From Actinomycetes bacterium (GTDB lineage: Bacteria > Actinomycetota > Acidimicrobiia > Acidimicrobiales > RAAP-2), in NCBI GenBank assembly GCA_021791615.1, contig JAJYWG010000462.1:1-6305 (forward strand): a stretch of 6,305 nucleotides of DNA, in the 5' to 3' direction. Under the pieces are notes generated by a model. That model was not told the DNA's origin, made no database searches, and saw only the letters and a list, made by a program, of their open reading frames with translations. Numbering within the stretch: position 1 is the stretch's first letter; the number at the start of each line of letters is the position of its first letter. Below are positions 1 through 6,305 of this stretch, piece by piece. A program made the position numbers and the translations under genes.

Positions 1-2680
1 CGCCGTAGTCGTTGATCACCTTCACGGCGATCTTGCCGGTCTCCGGGCGGGGGAAGGGCCGGGACTCCGTCCGGTACAGCGACTCCCACGCCTCGGGGTC
101 GATGTCCGCCTTGAGGGCACGCTTCAGTCGGGCGTACGGGTCCTGGCCGCCGGTGAAGTAGCAGTGCCGGACGAAGAAGCTCTCGTCGTTGTAGGCGGTG
201 TCGATCATCCACAGTGCCACCTGGTCGGTGTCGTTGCTCCGCACCTGGCCAGTGTTGGGGTCGTAAACGTCCACGCCCCGGAGCACCACCCGTAGCTCGT
301 CGCCCTCGGCCTTGATCTCGATGTCCGGCTCGCCGAAGACGGTGAAGAGGTTGCCGGCCCCCGACTTCTTCAGCTCCTCGCCCATCACCAGATCGGCATT
401 CATCCGCACCAGCAGCACCGGGATACGGCCCATGCGCCGCTCGGCGGCCACGTTGGCGAAGCCCTCGACCGAGGTGACGTACTCGGCGTCGGACCCGAGC
501 ACGCCTGGGTCGAAGGCGAACGCGAGCACGCACAGCAGGTCGAGGTCGTCGGCGTGGATCGTCTCCCGGGCCGCCTCCTTGATGAACCGGCCGTCGACGG
601 TCCCGTACTGGGGGCCGACGGTGATGCCCACCCGCCGGGGCGTGCCCTCCGAGGCGTCCTCGCGCACGCCGACGGCCTGGACGTGGACCCCGGCGTAGGG
701 CTCGACGCTGTCGAAGCTGAGCCGCTCGTTGCGTCGCCCGTTCTGGATGCCCGCCGCCCGCAGGTTGGCCAGGATCGTCTGCTCGAAGCTCGAATCCCCG
801 ACGGCTCCATCGGGGGAAGGGACCGCCTTGTCGGTGTTGAGCGCCCCGGTGCCGTCCACCGCGCTGCCGGCGAACGCCAAGGAGCGGTGCGGCGACAAGC
901 TCTCCACCGTAAACGGACCGGCTACCCGCACCTTCTTGGGGTCCTCATACGGCTTGTCGTAGAGCAGCTCGTACTCGGCGTGACGGCGGATCGCCGCGTC
1001 GATCTCGGCCCTGCTCATGCCCTCCTTGATGTCGGGATTGTTGGCGATCGACTTCAAGGTGATGTGCTGCACCCGCTCGTAGACGAAGCCGTGACGGATG
1101 TCGCCTGTCGTCTCCGTGGGCGGCAGTGGCTCGGCCGACAGCTCGCTCTCCTTCTTACGCCCCTCCGGCGAGTCGGCCAGCAGGTAGTAGGGGAACCGGG
1201 CGCCCATCACCCTCTGGCGAGCCAGCGCCAGCGCCACCCGCGACGTGTCGATCGTGATCCACCGCCGCCCCCACTGCTCGGCCACATTTGCCGTCGTGCC
1301 CGACCCGCAGGTCGGGTCGAGAATGAGATCACCCGGGTCCGAGGTCATGAGCAAACAACGCTCAACAATTTTTGTGTTCGTCTGGACGACGTAGACCTTC
1401 TCCATTCCGCTGCCGGATTGCGTGTCAGTCCACAAGTTCGTTAGGGGAAACGCTGGAAAGTCGTCCAGGTAGCGTCTGTAGGAAATTGTTCTACCCGTTA
1501 TGAAAATTCGTTGTGCTTGGACAAGCTTGGCCATCCCCGGTGGATTGGTCTTCCATCCCTTTGTTCCCGGAGTGAAGATTTCGCCAGCGAGTTCGACCGG
1601 AAATACCGTCGTCTGTCCCGTACGGACCATGTCCGACGTCAGAGGACTCGCCCGGAATGGCCGGCCAGCAATCTTCCCAGTTACAAGCTCCTCTCGACGC
1701 AGTGGACGGCTCCTGCCGTCGCTCTCCTCTACGAGCCGGTAGGCGCCGGCACCAGCACCGTCCAGGTCCTTATCGAGGTACACCTGCCGGTACTTCACGT
1801 ACTCTTTGTCCTTTGCGAACCATACAAGATAGTCCGAGGTACCGGGAAGCAGTGTGGTACCGCCCGCGAAACTCCCGACCGCGCTAGTCTTTTTGAATGC
1901 GATCTGAATGACAAAGTTTTCGCTACCGAAGACCTCGTCCATAAGGCTACGCACCAGGTGGACGTTCTCGTCGCCGATCTGGACGAAGACGCTGCCAGAC
2001 TCGGTGAGGAGATCCCTGGCGACGGTGAGCCGGTCGCGCAGGTAGGTGAGGTAGGAGTGGATGCCGAGCTCCCAGGTGTCGCGGAAGGCCTTGATCTGTT
2101 CGACCTCGCGACTGGCGTCTTCGAGCTTGCCGTCCTTGATGTCGCGTTTGCGGGCACTCGCCTGCCAGTTGGAGCCGAACTTGATGCCGTATGGCGGGTC
2201 GATGTAGATCATCTGGACCTTGCCGCGGAGTGCCTCTCGTTCGGCGAGGCTGGCCATGACGTTGAGGCTGTCACCGAGGATCATCCGGTTGGACCAGTTG
2301 GCCTGGTGGCGGTAGAAGTCGACCAGGTCGAGGTCGCCGAGCCCGTCGAAGGTATCGAACAGGCTGAGCTGGGGCTCGTCGTGCGGTCGCGCTGCGGTGT
2401 CCCGGAGGTTCTCGATGATCACCCGCGGGTCGATCTTCTCCTGGATGTAGATGGCAGGGGCGTCGGCCACGAGGTCCTCGCCGTCCAGGTCGTCCTTCCC
2501 CTTCCACACCAGCTGCGGGTCGAGGGTGGGGTCGCGGGGGTAGCGGACAGGGATCGGCCTGTCGATCTCGGGGTCGACGAAGTCGGAGGCATCGCTGGTC
2601 GGCAGGTTGGTCCGCTTGTCGGCGTGGGTGATCGCCTCGACAGGAGTGGGGTCGGCGCTGGGACGCTTGCGTGCGGGCAT
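1..2680 (-). CDS. Type III-like DNA adenine methyltransferase (Mod), 3' end outside window
   Basis: Modification and specificity subunit of a Type III-like restriction-modification system, expected to transfer a methyl group from S-adenosylmethionine to adenine at its recognition site. The frame opens at ATG 2680 behind an AAGGA ribosome binding site and runs 893 codons with no stop to the left edge. Seen in order: an N-terminal region with IYIQEKIDP; GDSL at residues 136-139; catalytic motif IV DPPY at 161-164; IGDEN at 235-239; a target-recognition region of roughly 245-430; KVYVVQTNTK from 428; the SAM-binding motif DPTCGSGT at 455-462; then about 400 further residues. Motif IV before motif I is the beta-class order, typical of Type III Mod proteins. 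The last visible residues (KIAVKVINDYG) resemble what I recall as the near-terminal sequence of this family, so probably only a few codons are missing. It lies directly downstream of res. Exact target sequence cannot be predicted. Function is confident; the exact subfamily is not. Confidence 0.93.
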   Translation of the reverse strand, partial: MPARKRPSADPTPVEAITHADKRTNLPTSDASDFVDPEIDRPIPVRYPRDPTLDPQLVWKGKDDLDGEDLVADAPAIYIQEKIDPRVIIENLRDTAARPHDEPQLSLFDTFDGLGDLDLVDFYRHQANWSNRMILGDSLNVMASLAEREALRGKVQMIYIDPPYGIKFGSNWQASARKRDIKDGKLEDASREVEQIKAFRDTWELGIHSYLTYLRDRLTVARDLLTESGSVFVQIGDENVHLVRSLMDEVFGSENFVIQIAFKKTSAVGSFAGGTTLLPGTSDYLVWFAKDKEYVKYRQVYLDKDLDGAGAGAYRLVEESDGRSRPLRREELVTGKIAGRPFRASPLTSDMVRTGQTTVFPVELAGEIFTPGTKGWKTNPPGMAKLVQAQRIFITGRTISYRRYLDDFPAFPLTNLWTDTQSGSGMEKVYVVQTNTKIVERCLLMTSDPGDLILDPTCGSGTTANVAEQWGRRWITIDTSRVALALARQRVMGARFPYYLLADSPEGRKKESELSAEPLPPTETTGDIRHGFVYERVQHITLKSIANNPDIKEGMSRAEIDAAIRRHAEYELLYDKPYEDPKKVRVAGPFTVESLSPHRSLAFAGSAVDGTGALNTDKAVPSPDGAVGDSSFEQTILANLRAAGIQNGRRNERLSFDSVEPYAGVHVQAVGVREDASEGTPRRVGITVGPQYGTVDGRFIKEAARETIHADDLDLLCVLAFAFDPGVLGSDAEYVTSVEGFANVAAERRMGRIPVLLVRMNADLVMGEELKKSGAGNLFTVFGEPDIEIKAEGDELRVVLRGVDVYDPNTGQVRSNDTDQVALWMIDTAYNDESFFVRHCYFTGGQDPYARLKRALKADIDPEAWESLYRTESRPFPRPETGKIAVKVINDYG
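1321..1980 (-). other. Lower-GC target-recognition segment inside mod
   Basis: Counting bases by hand gives about 56% GC over these 660 bases (several 60-base lines at 48-50%), against 68-73% in the lines immediately either side. Codons rare elsewhere in the locus (AGA, ATA, ACA, TTT, ATT) cluster here. In protein terms the segment is residues 234-454, from the IGDEN motif to just before the SAM-binding motif. In beta-class methyltransferases this interval holds the target-recognition domain. The reading frame is intact throughout. Confidence 0.8.
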
Positions 2681-2685
2681 GGCGG

Positions 2686-2690
2686 TCCTT
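2686..2690 (-). promoter_or_regulatory. Ribosome binding site of mod
   Basis: On the minus strand AAGGA lies 5 bases before ATG 2680, inside the 14-base gap after the res stop codon. It fixes the mod start and indicates that mod is translated on its own from a shared transcript, possibly helped by ribosomes finishing res. Confidence 0.75.
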
Positions 2691-2694
2691 GTCG

Positions 2695-5600
2695 TCAGGC
2701 GGGGGGGGCGATGATCGGCTGGTCTCGGTAGAGGGCGTCGATGGCGGCATCGAGCAGGCCGGCTTCGTGGGCCGGGTTGCGGACCTGCACGTAACCCCAC
2801 CGGCCGTAGCTGCCGTCGTTGTTGACCGCGGCGCACCACTGGTTGCGGGCCGTCTTGGCTTTGGCTTCGGTGGGCCCGGGGGACTTTCGGGAGCCGGAGA
2901 CCTCGACGATCAGGGTGCGCTCCACGTCCCCGGGCTCGGTGACCAGGCGCACGAGGAAGTCGGGGACGTAGTCGTGGGAGCGGCCTTGGTGGGTGTAGGG
3001 GATGGTGAAGCCGAGCCGCTCGTTCTTGACGTAGGCGGCCACCCGGTCGTCGGCCTCCAGTAGGCGGGCGAGGGCTTCCTCCCAGGAGTTGCCCCGCAGC
3101 CCGTCGAGGACAACATGGTTCAGGTGCGACTTGGTCGGCGGGGGGTCCATCACCACCCTCCGGGTGGTGAAGCGCACGTCGTCGGTGGAACCCTCCTTGT
3201 CGAAGTGGTTGAAGACCGGCCACAGGAGCGTCGTGCGGTTGCCCTGCTGGTGCACGATCGAGTGGAACACCCGCTCGGCGGCTTCCGACCGGGCCTGGGC
3301 CAGCAGGAGGTAGCCGACGGTCACCTCGGGGTCGGTGGTGACGCAGCGGTCGAGCCAGCGCCGGGCGATCTCGACCAGCTGGGGGAAGAGCCAGGGTCGT
3401 TCGGTCTGGTCGTAGGCGGCGAAGAACTCCTCCCGCTCGAGCAGGGTCTTGGCGATCTGGTAGGCAACCTGCTGGGGCCGAGCCGCGCGTATGTCCGCCA
3501 GGTCGACCTCCTCGCCGACGCCGACCACCCCCTGGTTCTTGACCCACAAGGCGACATCGGCGGCCTCGAGGTGCAGCCGGCTCGACTCGTCGAAGTCGGC
3601 GAACAGGGGGGCGTCGGGGTACTCGACCCGATAGCCGGTCAGCTTGGGGAAGCGGATCGCGAGGCGCCAGCGGTCGTCGACCGCTCGCACCTCGACCGCC
3701 GGCCTGGGGTCCTTCGCCTTCGGGATCTGGTGATCGCCCGGGATGAATGCGAAGGGCACCCCGTAGACCTCGGCGTACTCGGGTGCGAAGCGGCCGGTGT
3801 CGGGATCGGGGGCGTAGCTGCGCCGGCGGAGCCCCCGTCCGACCACCTGTTCGCAGAGCAGCTGGCTGCGGAACGGACGGATCCCGAGGATGTGGGTGAC
3901 GGTGTTGGCGTCCCAGCCCTCGGTGAGCATCGCCACCGACACGACACAGCGGATGTGCTCGCCGAGCTTGTCCCGCTTGCCGACGGTGTTCATTGCCTCG
4001 CGCAGCAGGTCGGCGTCGGTCAGCTTGTCGACATCTGCTCCCGGGTTGCGGAGCCGGTACTCGGTCTTGAACGCCGCCACCTCCACCGCGGCGTCGGCGA
4101 GGAAGTCCCCGGCGAGCGGCTCGCCGGACTCCAGGCGGGCCGAGTCGACCAGCATCGTGCGCATCCGGGGTGCCCACGCACCGTCGACCACGTTGCTGAG
4201 CAGTGCCAGGTTCCCCTCGGCAAGGCGTTGGCTGCCGTCCGGCAGGGTGACCTCCCTGCCGGCTATCCAGTCGAAGACCAGCTTGGAGACCACCGTGTTC
4301 GGACAGACCACGATCATCACCGGGGGAGGCTCGCCGAGGGCGGCGAGCTCTGTCTCGTACCGGGTCCAGCTGGCCTCGTAGCTGCGGTAGAGGCTTCGGA
4401 GCGCCCCTTCGAGGGTGGCGGGCATCACCCAGCCCTGCCGGCCGAGGTCGGTGCCCTTGGGGAGGCGACGCTTGGGGAGCGGCGGGTCGATGTGGTCCCA
4501 CAGGCGGAGGTAGGTGACCTCCTTGCCCGCAGCGTCGTCGTCAACGGGGATGCGGGGGATCTTCACGACACCCGACTCGATGGCGTCCATCAGCGAGAAG
4601 TCACTCACCACCCAGGGGAAGATGAACCCTTCGTTGTAGCCCGAGCCCTTCAAGTAGTACGGGGTAGCCGACAGGTCGTAGACGGCCTTCACGCCTGCCT
4701 TGCGGCGCAGGTCGACCAAGCCGCGGAACCAGACCCGGGCGTCCCGGTTGCGCTCCTGGTCCTCGCGGTCGGCGGCGTCGTCGGGGTGCTCGAGGAGCTT
4801 GTCCTGGTAGCAGTGGTGCGCCTCGTCGTTGAACACCACCAGCTCCCCCTTGCCGGGCCCGAAGGCACGCAGGATGCGGGCGGCGACCATGTCCGGGGTC
4901 TCGGTGAACGCGTCGGCAGTCTCCGGGCGCCCGCCGCGCAGCAGCTTCCGCGTGGTGGCCGACACGCCCTGGATCTCCTTGGCGTCCCGGGGCAGGAAAG
5001 CGTGGTAGTTGACGATCTCGACCTGGGCGGCGAGCAATGCCTCCCACAGGTCGGTGGGGACCAGATCGCGCTCGCGGTAGTAACTGTCCTCGCGCTCGGG
5101 GTGCAACACCCCGAGCCGGTTCCGGATGGTGATCCCCGGCGTGACCACCAAGAACCGCTTGGCGAAGCGGGCATCGTTCGGCGTCATCACCTTGTTCACC
5201 GTCTGCCAGGCGATCAGCATCGCCATCACGACCGTCTTGCCCGTGCCGGTTGCCATCTTGAGGCCCACCCTGGGGAGGCCCTCGTTGTGCATCTGGTTCT
5301 CCGGCTCGAGGCGGCGCCGGTAGTCGGCCGTACCGTGCCGGCCGGCGACCTCGGCCAGGAAGATCGCCGTCTCCGCCGCTTCCCGCTGGCAGAACAGCAC
5401 CGGCTCGTCCCGCACCGGCGGGCTCGCCGACCAGTGGGCGAGCAGCTTGCGCGTGTACGGCGTGACACCGTTCCAGCTCAACGCCCTCCACCGCTCGACC
5501 TCCCGGCGAATGTCGTTGATCAACGAGTTCTGCTCTCGCCGCTCGCCCGTCACGTCGAAGTCGAGGGCGAGCTGCTGGGCGGCACGGCCCTTGCGCGCCG

Positions 5601-5742
5601 GGGGCACCGGGACGAACGACTCGCTCGGGCGCCGGCCGGCCAGCAGCACCCCGGTCGGTCCCTGCGGGCCGATCTCGAAGTACGCCGCCGGTGGGTCGTA
5701 GGGCGAGTTGATGATCGGGTTCGACAGGTCCGCCGCCGTCAC
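2695..5742 (-). CDS. Type III-like restriction enzyme, DEAH helicase subunit (Res)
   Basis: ATP-dependent restriction subunit expected to cut unmethylated DNA together with Mod. From GTG 5742 it has 1015 residues. Seen in order: an N-terminal stretch with NPIINSPYD; FCQRE around Q119; Walker A ATGTGKT at 164-170; DEAH at 306-309; SAT at 358-360; TEGWD at 607-611; QVVGRGLRRR at 632-641; and a C-terminal nuclease-like region with VPDF (D928) and E947. These are the superfamily 2 helicase motifs followed by the PD-(D/E)xK position usual for Type III Res. The E947 motif reads EVS, lacking the expected lysine. The length fits large Type III Res proteins; I recall similar proteins named 'BPTD_3080 family restriction endonuclease', but this is from memory. 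The frame is open upstream to ATG 5946 (1083 residues). I chose 5742 because the extra 68 codons are poor in G/C at third positions (about 67% against over 90% afterwards) and rich in A, R, P and G. It precedes mod by 14 bases, presumably in one operon. Confidence 0.93.
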   Translation of the reverse strand: MTAADLSNPIINSPYDPPAAYFEIGPQGPTGVLLAGRRPSESFVPVPPARKGRAAQQLALDFDVTGERREQNSLINDIRREVERWRALSWNGVTPYTRKLLAHWSASPPVRDEPVLFCQREAAETAIFLAEVAGRHGTADYRRRLEPENQMHNEGLPRVGLKMATGTGKTVVMAMLIAWQTVNKVMTPNDARFAKRFLVVTPGITIRNRLGVLHPEREDSYYRERDLVPTDLWEALLAAQVEIVNYHAFLPRDAKEIQGVSATTRKLLRGGRPETADAFTETPDMVAARILRAFGPGKGELVVFNDEAHHCYQDKLLEHPDDAADREDQERNRDARVWFRGLVDLRRKAGVKAVYDLSATPYYLKGSGYNEGFIFPWVVSDFSLMDAIESGVVKIPRIPVDDDAAGKEVTYLRLWDHIDPPLPKRRLPKGTDLGRQGWVMPATLEGALRSLYRSYEASWTRYETELAALGEPPPVMIVVCPNTVVSKLVFDWIAGREVTLPDGSQRLAEGNLALLSNVVDGAWAPRMRTMLVDSARLESGEPLAGDFLADAAVEVAAFKTEYRLRNPGADVDKLTDADLLREAMNTVGKRDKLGEHIRCVVSVAMLTEGWDANTVTHILGIRPFRSQLLCEQVVGRGLRRRSYAPDPDTGRFAPEYAEVYGVPFAFIPGDHQIPKAKDPRPAVEVRAVDDRWRLAIRFPKLTGYRVEYPDAPLFADFDESSRLHLEAADVALWVKNQGVVGVGEEVDLADIRAARPQQVAYQIAKTLLEREEFFAAYDQTERPWLFPQLVEIARRWLDRCVTTDPEVTVGYLLLAQARSEAAERVFHSIVHQQGNRTTLLWPVFNHFDKEGSTDDVRFTTRRVVMDPPPTKSHLNHVVLDGLRGNSWEEALARLLEADDRVAAYVKNERLGFTIPYTHQGRSHDYVPDFLVRLVTEPGDVERTLIVEVSGSRKSPGPTEAKAKTARNQWCAAVNNDGSYGRWGYVQVRNPAHEAGLLDAAIDALYRDQPIIAPPA
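2701..2708 (-). repeat. Eight-C homopolymer tract at the 3' end of res
   Basis: Eight consecutive C on the coding strand within the final codons of res (Ala-Pro-Pro-Ala-stop). The mod frame is open from the tract through ATG 2680, reading CGC CTG ACG ACA AGG ACC GCC ATG. One extra C, or a -1 shift by the ribosome, would therefore join Res to Mod; one lost C would add about 141 out-of-frame residues to Res, ending at 2271. Confidence 0.85.
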
Positions 5743-5747
5743 GGCAG

Positions 5748-5751
5748 CCTC
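5748..5751 (-). promoter_or_regulatory. Likely ribosome binding site of res
   Basis: On the minus strand GAGG lies 5 bases before GTG 5742, good spacing for a Shine-Dalgarno sequence. It supports GTG 5742 over the upstream ATG 5946. The match is short, so it is supportive rather than decisive. Confidence 0.5.
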
Positions 5752-5831
5752 GAAGCGTTCCGCACCACCTGCCAACGGTAGCCAAGCCACCCCGCCACCG
5801 GGTGGTTCTCCCGCCAGCGGTCTCTCGCCGG

Positions 5832-5841
5832 GTGACGTCAC
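5832..5841. repeat. 10-bp perfect palindrome GTGACGTCAC
   Basis: Perfectly self-complementary sequence 90 bases before the GTG start of res. Its position and symmetry would suit a site for a dimeric regulator controlling the restriction operon. There is no second copy in the spacer and no regulator gene in view, so a regulatory role is only an inference. Confidence 0.35.
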
Positions 5842-6001
5842 TAGCTCCACCGGCGTCCCGATGCGGGGGGTGGGCTGCCTTGCTGAGCGGCTACGCCTGC
5901 GAGCTCGAGCGGCGAGCGGACTCGTGCCAACCGCCTGTGTCCGCATGCCGAGGCAGGCGTGGCAACCCTGGCGCTAGCGGCCGGGGGGAGTGTCGAGCGC
6001 G

Positions 6002-6015
6002 GGCGCCCGGGCGCC
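6002..6015. repeat. 14-bp perfect palindrome after the partial gene
   Basis: GGCGCCCGGGCGCC is perfectly self-complementary and starts 27 bases beyond the stop codon of the gene ending at 6043. It can fold as a 5-bp GC stem with a 4-base loop in RNA. No run of T follows on the minus strand, so it is not a classic intrinsic terminator, though U-poor hairpins are often proposed as terminators in high-GC genomes. It may also be a chance outcome of GC-rich sequence. Confidence 0.4.
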
Positions 6016-6042
6016 GCTCGTGACCTGGTCGACGGTGGATGG

Positions 6043-6305
6043 TCAACCCGGCCAGCTGCGTGGCTCCCGCTCTCCCGACCCGAGTGCGAGCGGCTTGGCG
6101 CGCTGGACTGGAGCGGGGTCCGTCGGCACCGACTCCCGCAGGGGTGCAAGCGCCGGATGCTCGACGAGCGCGGCCACGCCGTGACAGGCCGCCACGCCGG
6201 CCACGGCGATCGGGGCGACGCCCGGTCCGCTCAGGACGCAGCGCCATCCGTTCGCAGTCTGGACCCGGACCTGGCCGCCGGCGAGGTCCACCTCGAGGCC
6301 GGCGA
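6043..6305 (-). CDS. 3' end of an unidentified gene, start outside window
   Basis: The frame is open from the right edge to a TGA at 6043-6045, giving 87 complete codons of what is probably a longer protein. A GTG at 6291 could serve as a start (82 residues), but the frame continues past it. Codons are strongly G/C-ending, especially between 6305 and about 6140, and the residue mix (GWRCVLSGPG, APIAVAGVAAC) looks protein-like, whereas the other minus-strand frames give arginine-rich shadow sequence. The last 30 or so residues are charged and proline-rich and may be a disordered tail. I recognise no family. It lies 300 bases upstream of res on the same strand and could be part of the same defence locus or an unrelated neighbour. 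Confidence 0.5.
   Translation of the reverse strand, partial: AGLEVDLAGGQVRVQTANGWRCVLSGPGVAPIAVAGVAACHGVAALVEHPALAPLRESVPTDPAPVQRAKPLALGSGEREPRSWPG

Larger units (their letters stand above)
5743..6042. other. Spacer between the partial gene and res
   Basis: Three hundred bases with no gene I can support. It contains two perfect palindromes (5832-5841 and 6002-6015). The res frame continues open to 5946 but looks non-coding there by codon use. A TTGGCA on the minus strand (near 5926-5931) resembles a -35 element, but no -10-like sequence follows at the right distance. If res and mod have their own promoter it should lie here; I cannot place it. Confidence 0.55.

Noticed and set aside
554..1444. 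A 296-codon open frame on the plus strand, opposite the Mod C-terminal region
   Set aside because: The minus-strand frame here is continuous with Mod and carries its SAM-binding motif; the plus frame shows no domain.
1..2680. A possible frameshift or break in mod
   Set aside because: Codon-by-codon reading from ATG 2680 to the left edge shows one unbroken frame; DPPY, DPTCGSGT and the final visible codons are all in phase. The gene lacks a stop only because the window ends.
1511..2731. A 406-codon open frame on the plus strand, opposite mod
   Set aside because: It is antisense to the methyltransferase core including DPPY, and its composition is that of a mirror frame.
2271..2750. A 159-codon minus-strand frame across the res-mod junction
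   Set aside because: Its product is an arginine- and proline-rich shadow of the Mod N-terminus. It matters only as the tail Res would gain if one C were lost from the C8 tract.
3115..5781. An 888-codon open frame on the plus strand, opposite res
   Set aside because: It lies wholly antisense to res, which has clear helicase motifs. Long stop-free antisense frames are expected opposite genes with near-total G/C third positions. The product is rich in V, G, L, D and E with no recognisable motif.
5885..5919. Three copies of GAGCGG (5885, 5907, 5914) as possible direct-repeat binding sites
   Set aside because: Uneven spacing and a short GC-rich word; this is expected by chance in such sequence.
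5926..5931. TTGGCA on the minus strand as a -35 promoter element for res
   Set aside because: No -10-like or AT-rich hexamer follows 16-18 bases downstream, so a promoter cannot be supported.
1..6305. CRISPR arrays, tRNA genes, insertion sequences or attachment sites
   Set aside because: No repeat-spacer pattern, tRNA-like fold, transposase motif or terminal inverted repeats were seen on either strand.

Overview
This window carries a two-gene restriction-modification locus on the minus strand, flanked on the right by the end of an unidentified gene. Base composition is high (roughly 65-70% GC), and codon third positions in the genes are almost always G or C. Together with the protein motifs this suggests a high-GC actinobacterium, but no rRNA or marker gene is present, so the lineage is an inference.

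Layout, read in the direction of transcription (right to left). Positions 6305-6043 hold the last 87 codons of a gene that begins outside the window; its function is not recognised. Positions 6042-5743 are a 300-base spacer with two perfect palindromes (14 bp at 6002-6015 and 10 bp at 5832-5841) and no convincing promoter. Positions 5742-2695 encode a large Type III-like restriction subunit (Res): a superfamily 2 DEAH helicase/translocase with a C-terminal nuclease-like domain. Its frame stays open back to an ATG at 5946, but codon use and the protein sequence favour a GTG start at 5742. After a 14-base gap containing a good ribosome binding site, positions 2680-1 encode the matching beta-class DNA adenine methyltransferase (Mod). 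Mod is read for 893 codons without a stop and runs off the left edge; it is probably only slightly longer than what is visible.

The expected working model is that Mod recognises a short DNA site and methylates adenine in it, protecting host DNA. Res, which needs Mod for sequence recognition, uses ATP to move along or switch on unmethylated foreign DNA and cut it. The close spacing points to one transcript, with res first and mod second.

This is a recognisable system type rather than a new one, but several details deserve attention. The target-recognition part of Mod is clearly lower in GC than the rest, which suggests a swapped specificity module. An eight-C run at the end of res would fuse Res to Mod in frame if it gained one base. 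The nuclease-like motif of Res reads E-V-S where E-x-K is expected. Mod also carries a C-terminal region of about 400 residues beyond its catalytic core.
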